A stretch of DNA of 33,871 bases from Polaromonas sp. (lineage in GTDB: Bacteria > Pseudomonadota > Gammaproteobacteria > Burkholderiales > Burkholderiaceae_C), in assembly GCA_028292045.1 (NCBI GenBank), contig JAQGMZ010000076.1:1-33871 (forward strand), in the 5' to 3' direction. Position numbers and translations under genes: made by a program. This document shows, piece after piece, positions 15,502-22,619 of the stretch (within the stretch, counting starts at the first letter, position 1; every line of letters begins with the position of its first letter). Below the pieces are notes generated by a model, which worked only from the letters and a program-made list of their open reading frames with translations, was not told the origin of the DNA and did not search any database.

Positions 15502-16407
15502 ATGAGCACCGCAAACACCCCTTCATTTCCCGACTTCGGCAAGCTGGTGCCCGGTTTTGATTTTTTGCAAAACCTGGCCAAGCAGGCCGCCGGCAGCACG
15601 ACACAGGCGATGCCGCAACTGCCCAACCTCGGCAACTGGATTGCGCCGACGCTCAATGTCGAGGAGCTGGACAAGCGCGTGCAGGAATTGAAGGCGGTGC
15701 AGTTCTGGCTCGACCAGAATGCGGCAGCGCTCAAGGCGACCATCCAGGCGCTTGAAGTGCAAAAAATGACGCTCGCCACCCTCAAGGGCATGAACTTCAA
15801 CATGGGCGAAGTGGCCAATGCCTTCAAGGTCAAGCTGGGCGACGCCGTGGCCGGGGGCGCACCGCGCGCTGCCGACAAGCCCAAGGGATTTGCCGGGCTT
15901 GAAATTCCCCCTTCGATTTTCAAGGCCAACAAGGAAAAAGCCGCGCCGGACGCCGCTGGTGATTCCTCAGCTTCCCAGGCCGAGCCAGAAGCCGCGCCAG
16001 CCGCTGCCCCCGGCATGGCCGACCCGATGCAGTGGTGGGGCGCGTTGACCCAGCAGTTCCAGGCCATCGCCTCTGAAGCCATGAAGGAAGTGGCCAAGAC
16101 CTCGGCCCTGGAGCCGGCCAAGAACATGGCCGCCGGCCTGGCCAAGGATGCGGTCAAGACGGCAACCGAAGTGGCCAAAAACATTGCTGAAACCGCCTCA
16201 AAAACTTTGGCCGGCAATACCCGCGCTGCCCTGGAAAGCGCGCTGGACAGCAGCTGGGCCAAGCCTGCAGCGGGAAAAAAGCCGGCAGTGAAAAGCCCGG
16301 TGAAAAGTACGGCAAAGGCCAGCGCCAAAACCGCTTCACCGGCGGCCCCGGCAAAAGCGCCGGCCCGCAAGGCCGCGGGTGCTGCCGCGCGCAAGACAAC
16401 GCGCTGA
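15502..16407 (+). CDS. phaM: PhaM-like polyhydroxyalkanoate granule regulatory protein
   Basis: PhaM in Cupriavidus binds PHA synthase, phasin and DNA, tethering storage granules to the nucleoid and activating the synthase. This 301-aa protein has the same plan. The N-terminal region (about 1-110) carries the family pattern GKLVPGFDFLQNLAK, NWIAPTLNVEELDKRVQELK and QFWLDQNAAALKATIQALE. The middle has ADPMQWWGALTQQFQAIA (about 173-190). Ala/Lys-rich helices follow, then a histone-H1-like tail (about 255-301) with repeated KSP/AKA/PAKAPARKA units, the DNA-binding signature. There is no signal peptide. Shine-Dalgarno AGGAGA and a nearby promoter support the start. No phaC or phasin is adjacent. 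The family call is good; the function is by homology. Confidence 0.85.
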   Translation: MSTANTPSFPDFGKLVPGFDFLQNLAKQAAGSTTQAMPQLPNLGNWIAPTLNVEELDKRVQELKAVQFWLDQNAAALKATIQALEVQKMTLATLKGMNFNMGEVANAFKVKLGDAVAGGAPRAADKPKGFAGLEIPPSIFKANKEKAAPDAAGDSSASQAEPEAAPAAAPGMADPMQWWGALTQQFQAIASEAMKEVAKTSALEPAKNMAAGLAKDAVKTATEVAKNIAETASKTLAGNTRAALESALDSSWAKPAAGKKPAVKSPVKSTAKASAKTASPAAPAKAPARKAAGAAARKTTR

Positions 16408-16421
16408 GACGCGCCAGCCCT

Positions 16422-16440
16422 GGCCGGAAGACCGGCCTTT
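16422..16440 (+). terminator. Terminator-like hairpin after the PhaM-like gene
   Basis: GGCCGG (16422-16427), loop AAGA and CCGGCC (16432-16437) form a perfect 6-bp stem followed by TTT. An outer ccctg/caggg pair extends it. It lies 14 bp past the stop codon. The U-tract is short, so termination strength is uncertain. Confidence 0.55.
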
Positions 16441-16509
16441 GGCAGGGTTGCGGGTGATGTGCCACATTGGAGCCTTGCCTCCACCCCCTCAACTGCCCAC
16501 GTTCACGTC

Positions 16510-17802
16510 ATGAAACTCTTTCCTTACGGCCACGCCACCCATCCGCAATGGGAAATGGCGGCCGCCCTGGTGCTGGCGCAACTGCGCGGCTACCTGGCCC
16601 TGCCTGCCTATGCCGGCGCCCCCACCCTGGCGCTGCTGTACATCACCGACCACTATGCCTCCCAGGCCCAGGAAATCCTGGACCACCTCAGCGCCGAGCT
16701 GCCCTTCATCACCGACTGGAGCGGCACCGTGGGCGTCGGCATCGCGTCGAACAACGTCGAGTATTTCGATGAGCCTGCCCTGGCCGTGATGCTCTGCGAG
16801 CTGCCGCACGGCCACTACCGCGTGTTTTCCGGCGTGTCGCCCCTGCCGCCCGCGCGCGCCGGCCTGTTCACGGCGCACACCGCGCTGGTGCATGCCGATG
16901 CGGCAACGCCCGACGTGGCCGAACTGATTGCCGAGATGGCGCAGCGCACCGACAGCGGCTATGTCTTCGGCGGCCTGGCATCAAGCCGCAGCCGCACGGT
17001 GCAGTTTGCGCTCAGCGGGCATGGCAACCTGAAGGGCCAGGGCGCGGCCTGCGGCGTGTTCAGCGGCGGCCTGAGCGGCGTTGCCTTTGCGCGCGATGCG
17101 TCCGGCGGCATGGGGCTGATGTCACGCGTCACCCAGGGCTGCAGGCCAATATCCAGCACCTACGAAATCACCGCCTGCGACGCCAACCTGGTCCTGGAAC
17201 TTGACGGCCGGCCCGCGCTGGACGTGCTGCTGGCCGACCTGGGCGTGTCGCTCGAGCAGCCGCGCGAGGCGCTGGCCAGGGTGCGCAGCACACTGGTCGG
17301 CCTGAGCCATGATGCGGACCTGCCGATTGACGCCGTCCGGCAACGCTCGGGCCAGTTTGGCGCCGAGGTCATGGTGCGCCACCTGATCGGGCTGGACCCG
17401 GCGCGGCGCGGCGTTGCCATTGCCGAGCTGGTCACCGTCGGCATGAAGCTGGCATTTTGCGAACGCCATGCCGAGGCCGCACGCGCCGACCTGGTGCGCA
17501 TCTGCGCCGAAATCCGCGAGGAGCTTGAGCCGGAAGAACTGACGCTCGAAGTCGCGACCGCCCTGAACCTGCCCGAGGGCGAGTCAACTCCGCATCCGGC
17601 GCGGCGCATTGCCGGCGCGATCTATGTCAGTTGCTCGGGCCGCGGCGGGCCGCATTTTGGCGCGCCCAGCGCCGAACTGCAGATCGTGCGCCGCGCGCTG
17701 GGCGACGTGCCGCTGGTCGGGTTTTTTGCCGGCGGCGAAATAGCCCGCAACCACCTGTATGGCTACACCGGCGTGTTGACGGTGTTCACCACGGCGGACT
17801 GA
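16510..17802 (+). CDS. FIST domain sensory protein (FIST-N and FIST-C)
   Basis: FIST domains are ligand-binding sensor modules thought to bind small molecules such as amino acids. This 430-aa protein consists of FIST-N (about 30-220: LALLYITDHYASQAQEIL, then TDWSGTVGVGIASNNVEYFD and DSGYVFGGLASSRS) and FIST-C (about 225-410: GCRPISSTYEITACDANLV, then YVSCSGRGGPHFGAPSAEL and LVGFFAGGEIARN). No kinase, GGDEF or HTH domain is fused, so it is a stand-alone version whose signalling partner is unknown. ATG 16510 (MKLFPYGHATHP) is preferred over an in-frame GTG at 16459. It begins about 100 bp after the PhaM-like gene, beyond the terminator-like hairpin. Confidence 0.9.
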   Translation: MKLFPYGHATHPQWEMAAALVLAQLRGYLALPAYAGAPTLALLYITDHYASQAQEILDHLSAELPFITDWSGTVGVGIASNNVEYFDEPALAVMLCELPHGHYRVFSGVSPLPPARAGLFTAHTALVHADAATPDVAELIAEMAQRTDSGYVFGGLASSRSRTVQFALSGHGNLKGQGAACGVFSGGLSGVAFARDASGGMGLMSRVTQGCRPISSTYEITACDANLVLELDGRPALDVLLADLGVSLEQPREALARVRSTLVGLSHDADLPIDAVRQRSGQFGAEVMVRHLIGLDPARRGVAIAELVTVGMKLAFCERHAEAARADLVRICAEIREELEPEELTLEVATALNLPEGESTPHPARRIAGAIYVSCSGRGGPHFGAPSAELQIVRRALGDVPLVGFFAGGEIARNHLYGYTGVLTVFTTAD

Positions 17803-17805
17803 CCG

Positions 17806-17824
17806 GCCCGGCCGCCAGCCGGGC
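17806..17824 (+). terminator. GC stem-loop directly after the FIST gene
   Basis: GCCCGGC (17806-17812), loop CGCCA and GCCGGGC (17818-17824) form a perfect 7-bp stem beginning 4 bp past the stop codon. No T-run follows, so it is a stem-loop of possible terminator or 3'-stabilising function. Confidence 0.4.
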
Positions 17825-17955
17825 GGACGGGGTGTCAGGAAAACCGGGCAAAATCCGGCTTTGCAACAGGCCATGCATCCAGGCGCATGCCTGGGGGCCG
17901 CCTTACGCCTTGTCTGGCTGCGAAATTCAGTACAACAATAAGCCAGGAACCAGAC

Positions 17956-19938
17956 ATGCGCGTCGAACCCGCCTCAACCACCTTGCCAGGCGTGCCTGCA
18001 GCGCCCGCGCCCGTAAACGACCCACACCCGAACCAGTTCGCCCTGCTGCGCCAGCGCCGCTTCGCGCCGTTTTTCTGGACCCAGTTCTCGGGTGCGGCCA
18101 ACGACAACCTGTTCAAGTTCGCCTTCACCGTCATGGTCACCTACCAGCTTGGCGTGGCCTGGCTGCCGCCGGCGCTGGCCGGGCTGGTGATTGGCGCGCT
18201 GTTCATCCTGCCGTTTTTGCTGTTTTCGGCCACCGCCGGCCAGCTGACTGACAAGTTCGAGAAAACGCGCATCATCCGCTTCGTCAAGAATTTGGAAATC
18301 GGCATCATGCTGATCGCGGCGGCGGGTTTTGTGAGCGGCGACGTGGCGGTCCAGGTGCCGGTGCTGCTGGGCTGCACTTTCCTGATGGGGCTGCATTCCA
18401 CGCTGTTCGGGCCGGTCAAGTTCGCCTACCTGCCGCAGGCGCTCAGCGAGCGCGAGCTGACCGGCGGCAACGGCATGGTCGAAATGGGCACCTTTGTCGC
18501 CATTTTGCTCGGCAACATCGCCGGCGGCCTGCTGGTGGCCGTTCCCGGCACCGGGCCGCAGTTGGTGGCCGTGTCGTGCGTGCTGCTGGCGCTGGCCGGA
18601 CGGGCGGTGGCGCAGTTCATTCCGCTTGCGCCCGCCACCGACCCGGGTTTAAAAATAAACTGGAACCCGGTCACTGAAACCTGGCGCAACCTGCAGCTCG
18701 CCCGGACCAACCAGGTGGTGTTCAGGTCGATGCTGGGCATCAGCTGGATGTGGTTTTTCGGCGCCGTATTCCTGAGCCAGTTTCCTAGCTTTGCCAAGGA
18801 AGTGCTGCACGGCGACGAGCAGGTGGCGTCCTTGCTGCTGGTGGTGTTTTCCATCGGCATCGCCACCGGCTCGCTGCTGTGCGAGGTGCTGAGCCGACGC
18901 CATGTCGAGATCGGCCTGGTGCCGCTGGGCGCCATCGGCATGAGCGTGTTCGCCATCGATTTGTATTGGGCCGCGCGCGGCCTGCCGCCTTCGCCGTTGA
19001 TGGGCTTGGCGGGCTTCCTGGCCCAGCCGTCCCACTGGCGCGTGATGGCCGACCTGGCCTTGCTCAGCCTGTTCGCCGGGCTGTACAGCGTGCCGATGTA
19101 CGCGCTGATCCAGTTGCGCAGCCAGCCGACGCACCGTGCCCGCATCAACGCCGCCAACAATATCCTGAATGCGCTGTTCATGATCGTCAGCGCGGTGCTG
19201 GCCGGTGCGCTGCTCAAGGCCGAATTCACGATTCCGCAGATTTTCCTGTTAACCGGGCTGGCCAATGCGGCGGTGGCTTTCTACATCTTCAGGCTGGTGC
19301 CCGAATACCTGCTGCGCTTCATCGCCTTCATGGCGTCGCGCTGCGTGTACCGTTTCAAAATCACCGGTGACCGCAACATCCCGACCCATGGCGCGGCGGT
19401 GCTTGCCTGCAACCATGTCAGTTTCATCGACCCGGTGCTGTTGATGGCGGCTAGCCCGCGGCCGATTTATTTTGTGATGGACTACCGCATTTTCAAGATG
19501 CCGGTGCTGGGCTGGTTCTTCAGGCTGCTCAAGGCGATACCGATTGCGCCTCGCAGCGAAGACCCGGCGTTGTACGAAGCCGCTTTCGAGGCCGCCGCCC
19601 AGGTGCTGCGCAACGGCGACCTGCTGGCCATTTTCCCCGAGGGCAGCATCACCCAGGACGGCGAACTCCAGACGTTCAAGGGCGGCATCATGAAGATACT
19701 GGAAAACGCCGGCTGCGACGGCCTGGCGGTGCCGGTGGTTCCGATGGCGCTGACCAATTTGTGGGGGTCGTTTTTCAGCCGGATAGAGCTGGTGGGCGGC
19801 CGGCGCGTGGCCATGGTCAAGCCATTTCGGCGCGGTTTGTTCAACCGGGTCGGGCTGAATGTCGGCGCGCCGCTGTCACCTGCCGAGGCGCAGCCGGAGC
19901 GCTTGCAGGCGCGGGTTCAGGCATTGGCCAACGCTTGA
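17956..19938 (+). CDS. LplT-like MFS transporter fused to a PlsC acyltransferase domain
   Basis: A 660-aa inner-membrane protein. The N-terminal part (about 35-440) is a 12-helix MFS transporter of the LplT (lysophospholipid flippase) group: FWTQFSGAANDNLFKFAF, SATAGQLTDKFEKTRI, and GLHSTLFGPVKFAYLPQ. The C-terminal part (about 460-650) is a 1-acylglycerol-phosphate acyltransferase domain with the catalytic NHVSFIDP (His487 and Asp492, HX4D) and FPEGS (560-564). It would flip lysophospholipid inward and re-acylate it. Unlike E. coli Aas, no acyl-ACP synthetase (AMP-binding) domain follows, so an acyl-ACP or acyl-CoA donor must come from elsewhere. ATG 17956 is preferred (AGGAAC 17944-17949 upstream) over the in-frame ATG at 17887, which would add 23 residues that look non-native. 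Confidence 0.9.
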   Translation: MRVEPASTTLPGVPAAPAPVNDPHPNQFALLRQRRFAPFFWTQFSGAANDNLFKFAFTVMVTYQLGVAWLPPALAGLVIGALFILPFLLFSATAGQLTDKFEKTRIIRFVKNLEIGIMLIAAAGFVSGDVAVQVPVLLGCTFLMGLHSTLFGPVKFAYLPQALSERELTGGNGMVEMGTFVAILLGNIAGGLLVAVPGTGPQLVAVSCVLLALAGRAVAQFIPLAPATDPGLKINWNPVTETWRNLQLARTNQVVFRSMLGISWMWFFGAVFLSQFPSFAKEVLHGDEQVASLLLVVFSIGIATGSLLCEVLSRRHVEIGLVPLGAIGMSVFAIDLYWAARGLPPSPLMGLAGFLAQPSHWRVMADLALLSLFAGLYSVPMYALIQLRSQPTHRARINAANNILNALFMIVSAVLAGALLKAEFTIPQIFLLTGLANAAVAFYIFRLVPEYLLRFIAFMASRCVYRFKITGDRNIPTHGAAVLACNHVSFIDPVLLMAASPRPIYFVMDYRIFKMPVLGWFFRLLKAIPIAPRSEDPALYEAAFEAAAQVLRNGDLLAIFPEGSITQDGELQTFKGGIMKILENAGCDGLAVPVVPMALTNLWGSFFSRIELVGGRRVAMVKPFRRGLFNRVGLNVGAPLSPAEAQPERLQARVQALANA

Positions 19939-19950
19939 CTTCAATCGCTA

Positions 19951-20005
19951 TGCCATTCCATGGCAGCTGAAGCTGAAAAATAAAGCGCAGACTTCGTATC
20001 TGCGC
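19951..20005 (+). other. Two perfect hairpins between the MFS-PlsC and zinc-ribbon genes
   Basis: TGCCAT-tcc-ATGGCA (19951-19965) and GCGCAGA-cttcgta-TCTGCGC (19985-20005) are both perfect inverted repeats in the 130-bp gap. They are separated by an A-rich segment. Neither is followed by a T-run on the plus strand; they could terminate the upstream transcript or structure the leader of the next gene. Confidence 0.4.
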
Positions 20006-20068
20006 GTCAATCCGGGTGGCCGCCCAACGCCATCCTTTTTACCCAAGTCCCCATCAACAAGGCGCCCC

Positions 20069-21142
20069 ATGAGCAAAACCCTGCGATTGACCGAAAAATG
20101 GATGCAGCGCGGCCTGTGGCTGGTGGCGCTGGTGTTCGCCAGTTTCCTGATCGGCCTGGGCGGCACGGTGGTCGGCGACCTGCCCCGGGTCGAGCAGGCG
20201 CTGTCGCTGGACGATTTCATGGACAAGCCTGCGGCGACCGGATTGCGGGGCAGCATCAGGGCCGGCGAACTCGCCGAGCGCGATGCCGAAGCCGCGCTGG
20301 AGCAGGCCCAGCTCAAGCGCCGGGTTGCCCAGGCCGACTCGGCAGCGGCGCGTGAAACCTTTAACAACTGGCTGTCAACCCGACGCGCCACGCAGCTGTC
20401 TGAGCAGGACCCGGAACTGGTGGCCCGCACCCGCGCGCTCGATGGGCTGAAAGCCGGGGAGCGTGCGGCCGGCATGGCGGCAGAAACCCAGCAGCAGGCC
20501 GCGCTCGACGCCCGGCAAAGCACGGTGCGCGAGCGCCGCAGTTTGGCTGAAATGGAGCAGGCGGCGCAGCAGACGCTGAACGCCGAATACCGCCGCGTCG
20601 AGTTGCGCGTCTTTGTGTACCGCCTGGCGCTCACGCTGCCCCTGCTGGCGCTGGCCGGCTGGCTGTTCGCCAAAAAGCGAAAAAGTACCTATTGGCCTTT
20701 TGTGTGGGGCTTTATTTTGTTTGCCCTGTTTGCCTTCTTCGTGGAATTGGTGCCTTACCTGCCCAGCTATGGCGGCTATGTGCGCTACATCGTCGGCATC
20801 GTGCTCACAGTCCTGGTCGGGCGCCAGGCCATCGTTGCGCTGAACGGCTACCTGGAAAAGCAAAAACTGGCCGAGCAGCTGCCCGATGCCCAGCGCCGCG
20901 AGGAACTGAGCTACGACACCGCGCTGGCCCGCTTGTCCATAAGCGTGTGCCCTGGCTGCGAGCGGCCGGTGGACCTGAAAAACCCGGAAATCGATTTTTG
21001 CCCGCATTGCGGCATTGGCCTGCACGACAGATGTCCGGCCTGCACTACCCGCAAGAGCGCCTTTGCCAAGCACTGCCATGCCTGCGGGGTGCCGGGCGAA
21101 CGCGGCATGCAGGCCCGTCAAACCGGAGTTGTTCCGGCTTGA
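20069..21142 (+). CDS. Membrane protein with coiled coil and double zinc-ribbon tail
   Basis: A 357-aa protein I do not recognise functionally. Order of parts: one N-terminal transmembrane segment (about 14-35); an Ala/Glu/Arg-rich coiled coil (about 60-185); three further transmembrane segments (about 190-210, 216-237, 246-268); and a cytosolic tail with two zinc-ribbon knuckle pairs, CPGC (about 295-298) with CPHC, then CPAC with CHAC (ending about residue 343). Similar proteins occur in Comamonadaceae and some are labelled serine endopeptidase, but no Ser-His-Asp or other protease motif is visible, so I do not adopt that name. ATG 20069 follows AAGGCG. By layout it might scaffold something at the membrane. 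Confidence 0.8.
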   Translation: MSKTLRLTEKWMQRGLWLVALVFASFLIGLGGTVVGDLPRVEQALSLDDFMDKPAATGLRGSIRAGELAERDAEAALEQAQLKRRVAQADSAAARETFNNWLSTRRATQLSEQDPELVARTRALDGLKAGERAAGMAAETQQQAALDARQSTVRERRSLAEMEQAAQQTLNAEYRRVELRVFVYRLALTLPLLALAGWLFAKKRKSTYWPFVWGFILFALFAFFVELVPYLPSYGGYVRYIVGIVLTVLVGRQAIVALNGYLEKQKLAEQLPDAQRREELSYDTALARLSISVCPGCERPVDLKNPEIDFCPHCGIGLHDRCPACTTRKSAFAKHCHACGVPGERGMQARQTGVVPA

Positions 21143-21244
21143 CGGGCCTGCCGGCGTCAACCTACCCGGCGTCGTTCAGTTCGCCTACATTGATTCCGCA
21201 GGGTCGCATTACATTGAGAAATCTCTTTTACAAAGGTTTCCATC

Positions 21245-22579
21245 ATGAATGCGCCAATTCGTAACCATGTGGCCTCGTTGTTTTTGCTGCTGCCTTTGAA
21301 TGCCGCGCTGCTTGCCCTGCCTGCCGCGGCCATCGCCCAGCCAGCCGCACCCGAACTGCGCGCGCTGGAAATCACCTCCGACGACGGACTGCGGGCGGGG
21401 GCCGAACTCTCCTTCAAGGTGGAAGCCACCCGCGGAGCCCGCATCAACCTGCGCATCAACGGCCTGGCGCGCACCATCCCCCTGAGTGAAACCGGGCGCG
21501 GCGTCTACACCGGCAGTTACACCGTCAAGCGCCAGGACCGCATCTTGCCGGCCAATCCGATAGAGGCCACGATGCAGCTGCGCAACCGCAGGCTGGTCAC
21601 GAACTACAGCTTTCCGGCCAGCATGGCGAACCCCCAGGCGGCCGCCCCGATTGCGCCCGTGGCGCCGGTTCCCCTGCTGAAGATCGACCGTTTCACCGTC
21701 GCCCCCATCGACAAGGTGGAACCCGGCGCAGAACTGCGGTTTTCGCTGAACGGCATGGCCGGCGGCGCTGCAGAGGTCGAGCTTCCCGGCATCAGCCGTG
21801 TTCCGATGCGTGAGGTGCGGCCGGGCGTGTATGAAGCCGCCTATACCCTGCGGCGCACCGACAACCTGACGCCATCGCGCCCCATCGTGGCCAGCCTGCG
21901 GGTGGGCGACCAGACCGTCAGAACCAACCTGACCCAGGGACTGACCGCCGATGCCAGGCCGCCGGTGCTGCGCAACCTCTCGCCCCGTGAAGGCGAAGCC
22001 ATCGCCGACCGGTCGACCATTGCCGTGTCGGCAACCTTTGACGACGCGGGCGGCGTGGGCGTCGACCCCAAGAGCGTTCGCATCCTTTTGTCCGGCCGCA
22101 ACGTGACACCGGACAGCGAGATCACGCCGCAGTTTTTCTCATACCGCGCCGACATGCAGCCCGGCCGCCACACGGTGGACGTGACCGCCCGTGACCTGGC
22201 CGGCAACAGCATGCAAAAGTCGTGGACCTTCGATGTGGTGGCGCCACTGGCCGCCGCACCGGCCCCGCTGGTCCTGCAAATCACCAGCCATGCCAACAAC
22301 GCTGTCGTCGAAGGCGGGACGACCGTGGTTCGCGGCCGCACGGCCCCAGGGGCCGTGGTCGAGATCAAGGTGCAGGCGTTCAACCCGGTGGCCGGCCTGC
22401 TGGGCCTGAACCAGGAGGCCATGACCCAAAAGGTGCAAGCCGATGGCGACGGCAATTTCTCCTTCACCGTGGCGTCGCAACTGCCGCTGCCGGGGACGCG
22501 CTATGAAGTGTCGATGGTGTCGTACAAGGCCGAGCTCCGCGCCGAGTCCAGGCTGGTGCTGTTCCAGAAGCAGGGCTGA
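21245..22579 (+). CDS. Exported protein with duplicated beta domains and Ig-like module
   Basis: A 444-aa secreted or periplasmic protein of unknown function. A signal peptide (about 1-31, cleavage near AAAIA|QP) precedes two related domains (about 38-124 and 150-232). Both follow the pattern ELxF...GVY(T/E)...YT(V/L)(K/R)R.D.(I/L)...P, so the gene contains an internal duplication. A bacterial Ig-like module follows (about 236-335, with PPVLRNLSPREGEAIADRST and VTARDLAGNSM), then a carbohydrate-binding-like beta module (about 340-440, TVVRGRTAPGAVVEI and ADGDGNFSFTV). Shine-Dalgarno AAAGG (21232-21236) supports ATG 21245. No enzymatic motif is seen. It could bind peptidoglycan or surface glycans, but this is a guess from fold type. 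Confidence 0.82.
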   Translation: MNAPIRNHVASLFLLLPLNAALLALPAAAIAQPAAPELRALEITSDDGLRAGAELSFKVEATRGARINLRINGLARTIPLSETGRGVYTGSYTVKRQDRILPANPIEATMQLRNRRLVTNYSFPASMANPQAAAPIAPVAPVPLLKIDRFTVAPIDKVEPGAELRFSLNGMAGGAAEVELPGISRVPMREVRPGVYEAAYTLRRTDNLTPSRPIVASLRVGDQTVRTNLTQGLTADARPPVLRNLSPREGEAIADRSTIAVSATFDDAGGVGVDPKSVRILLSGRNVTPDSEITPQFFSYRADMQPGRHTVDVTARDLAGNSMQKSWTFDVVAPLAAAPAPLVLQITSHANNAVVEGGTTVVRGRTAPGAVVEIKVQAFNPVAGLLGLNQEAMTQKVQADGDGNFSFTVASQLPLPGTRYEVSMVSYKAELRAESRLVLFQKQG

Positions 22580-22619
22580 AGCCGCTGTGGCCCGATGGGC
22601 GCTCAGGGCGCCAGCGGCT
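22580..22619. terminator. Bidirectional hairpin between convergent genes
   Basis: Perfect 8-bp arms AGCCGCTG (22580-22587) and CAGCGGCT (22612-22619) enclose a second perfect stem GGCGC-tcagg-GCGCC. It begins at the end of the exported-protein gene and covers the stop codon of the convergent GT39 gene, so it could end both transcripts. There is no T-run. Confidence 0.4.

Noticed and set aside
15321-16484. Long upstream extension of the VOC frame, antisense to the PhaM-like gene
   Set aside because: The conserved VOC domain begins at ATG 15320, and the upstream part is an Ala/Gly/Ser-rich reverse reading of the PhaM-like gene.
20069-21142. Serine endopeptidase label for the zinc-ribbon membrane protein
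   Set aside because: No catalytic triad or dyad motif of any protease family is visible; cysteines are arranged as zinc knuckles.
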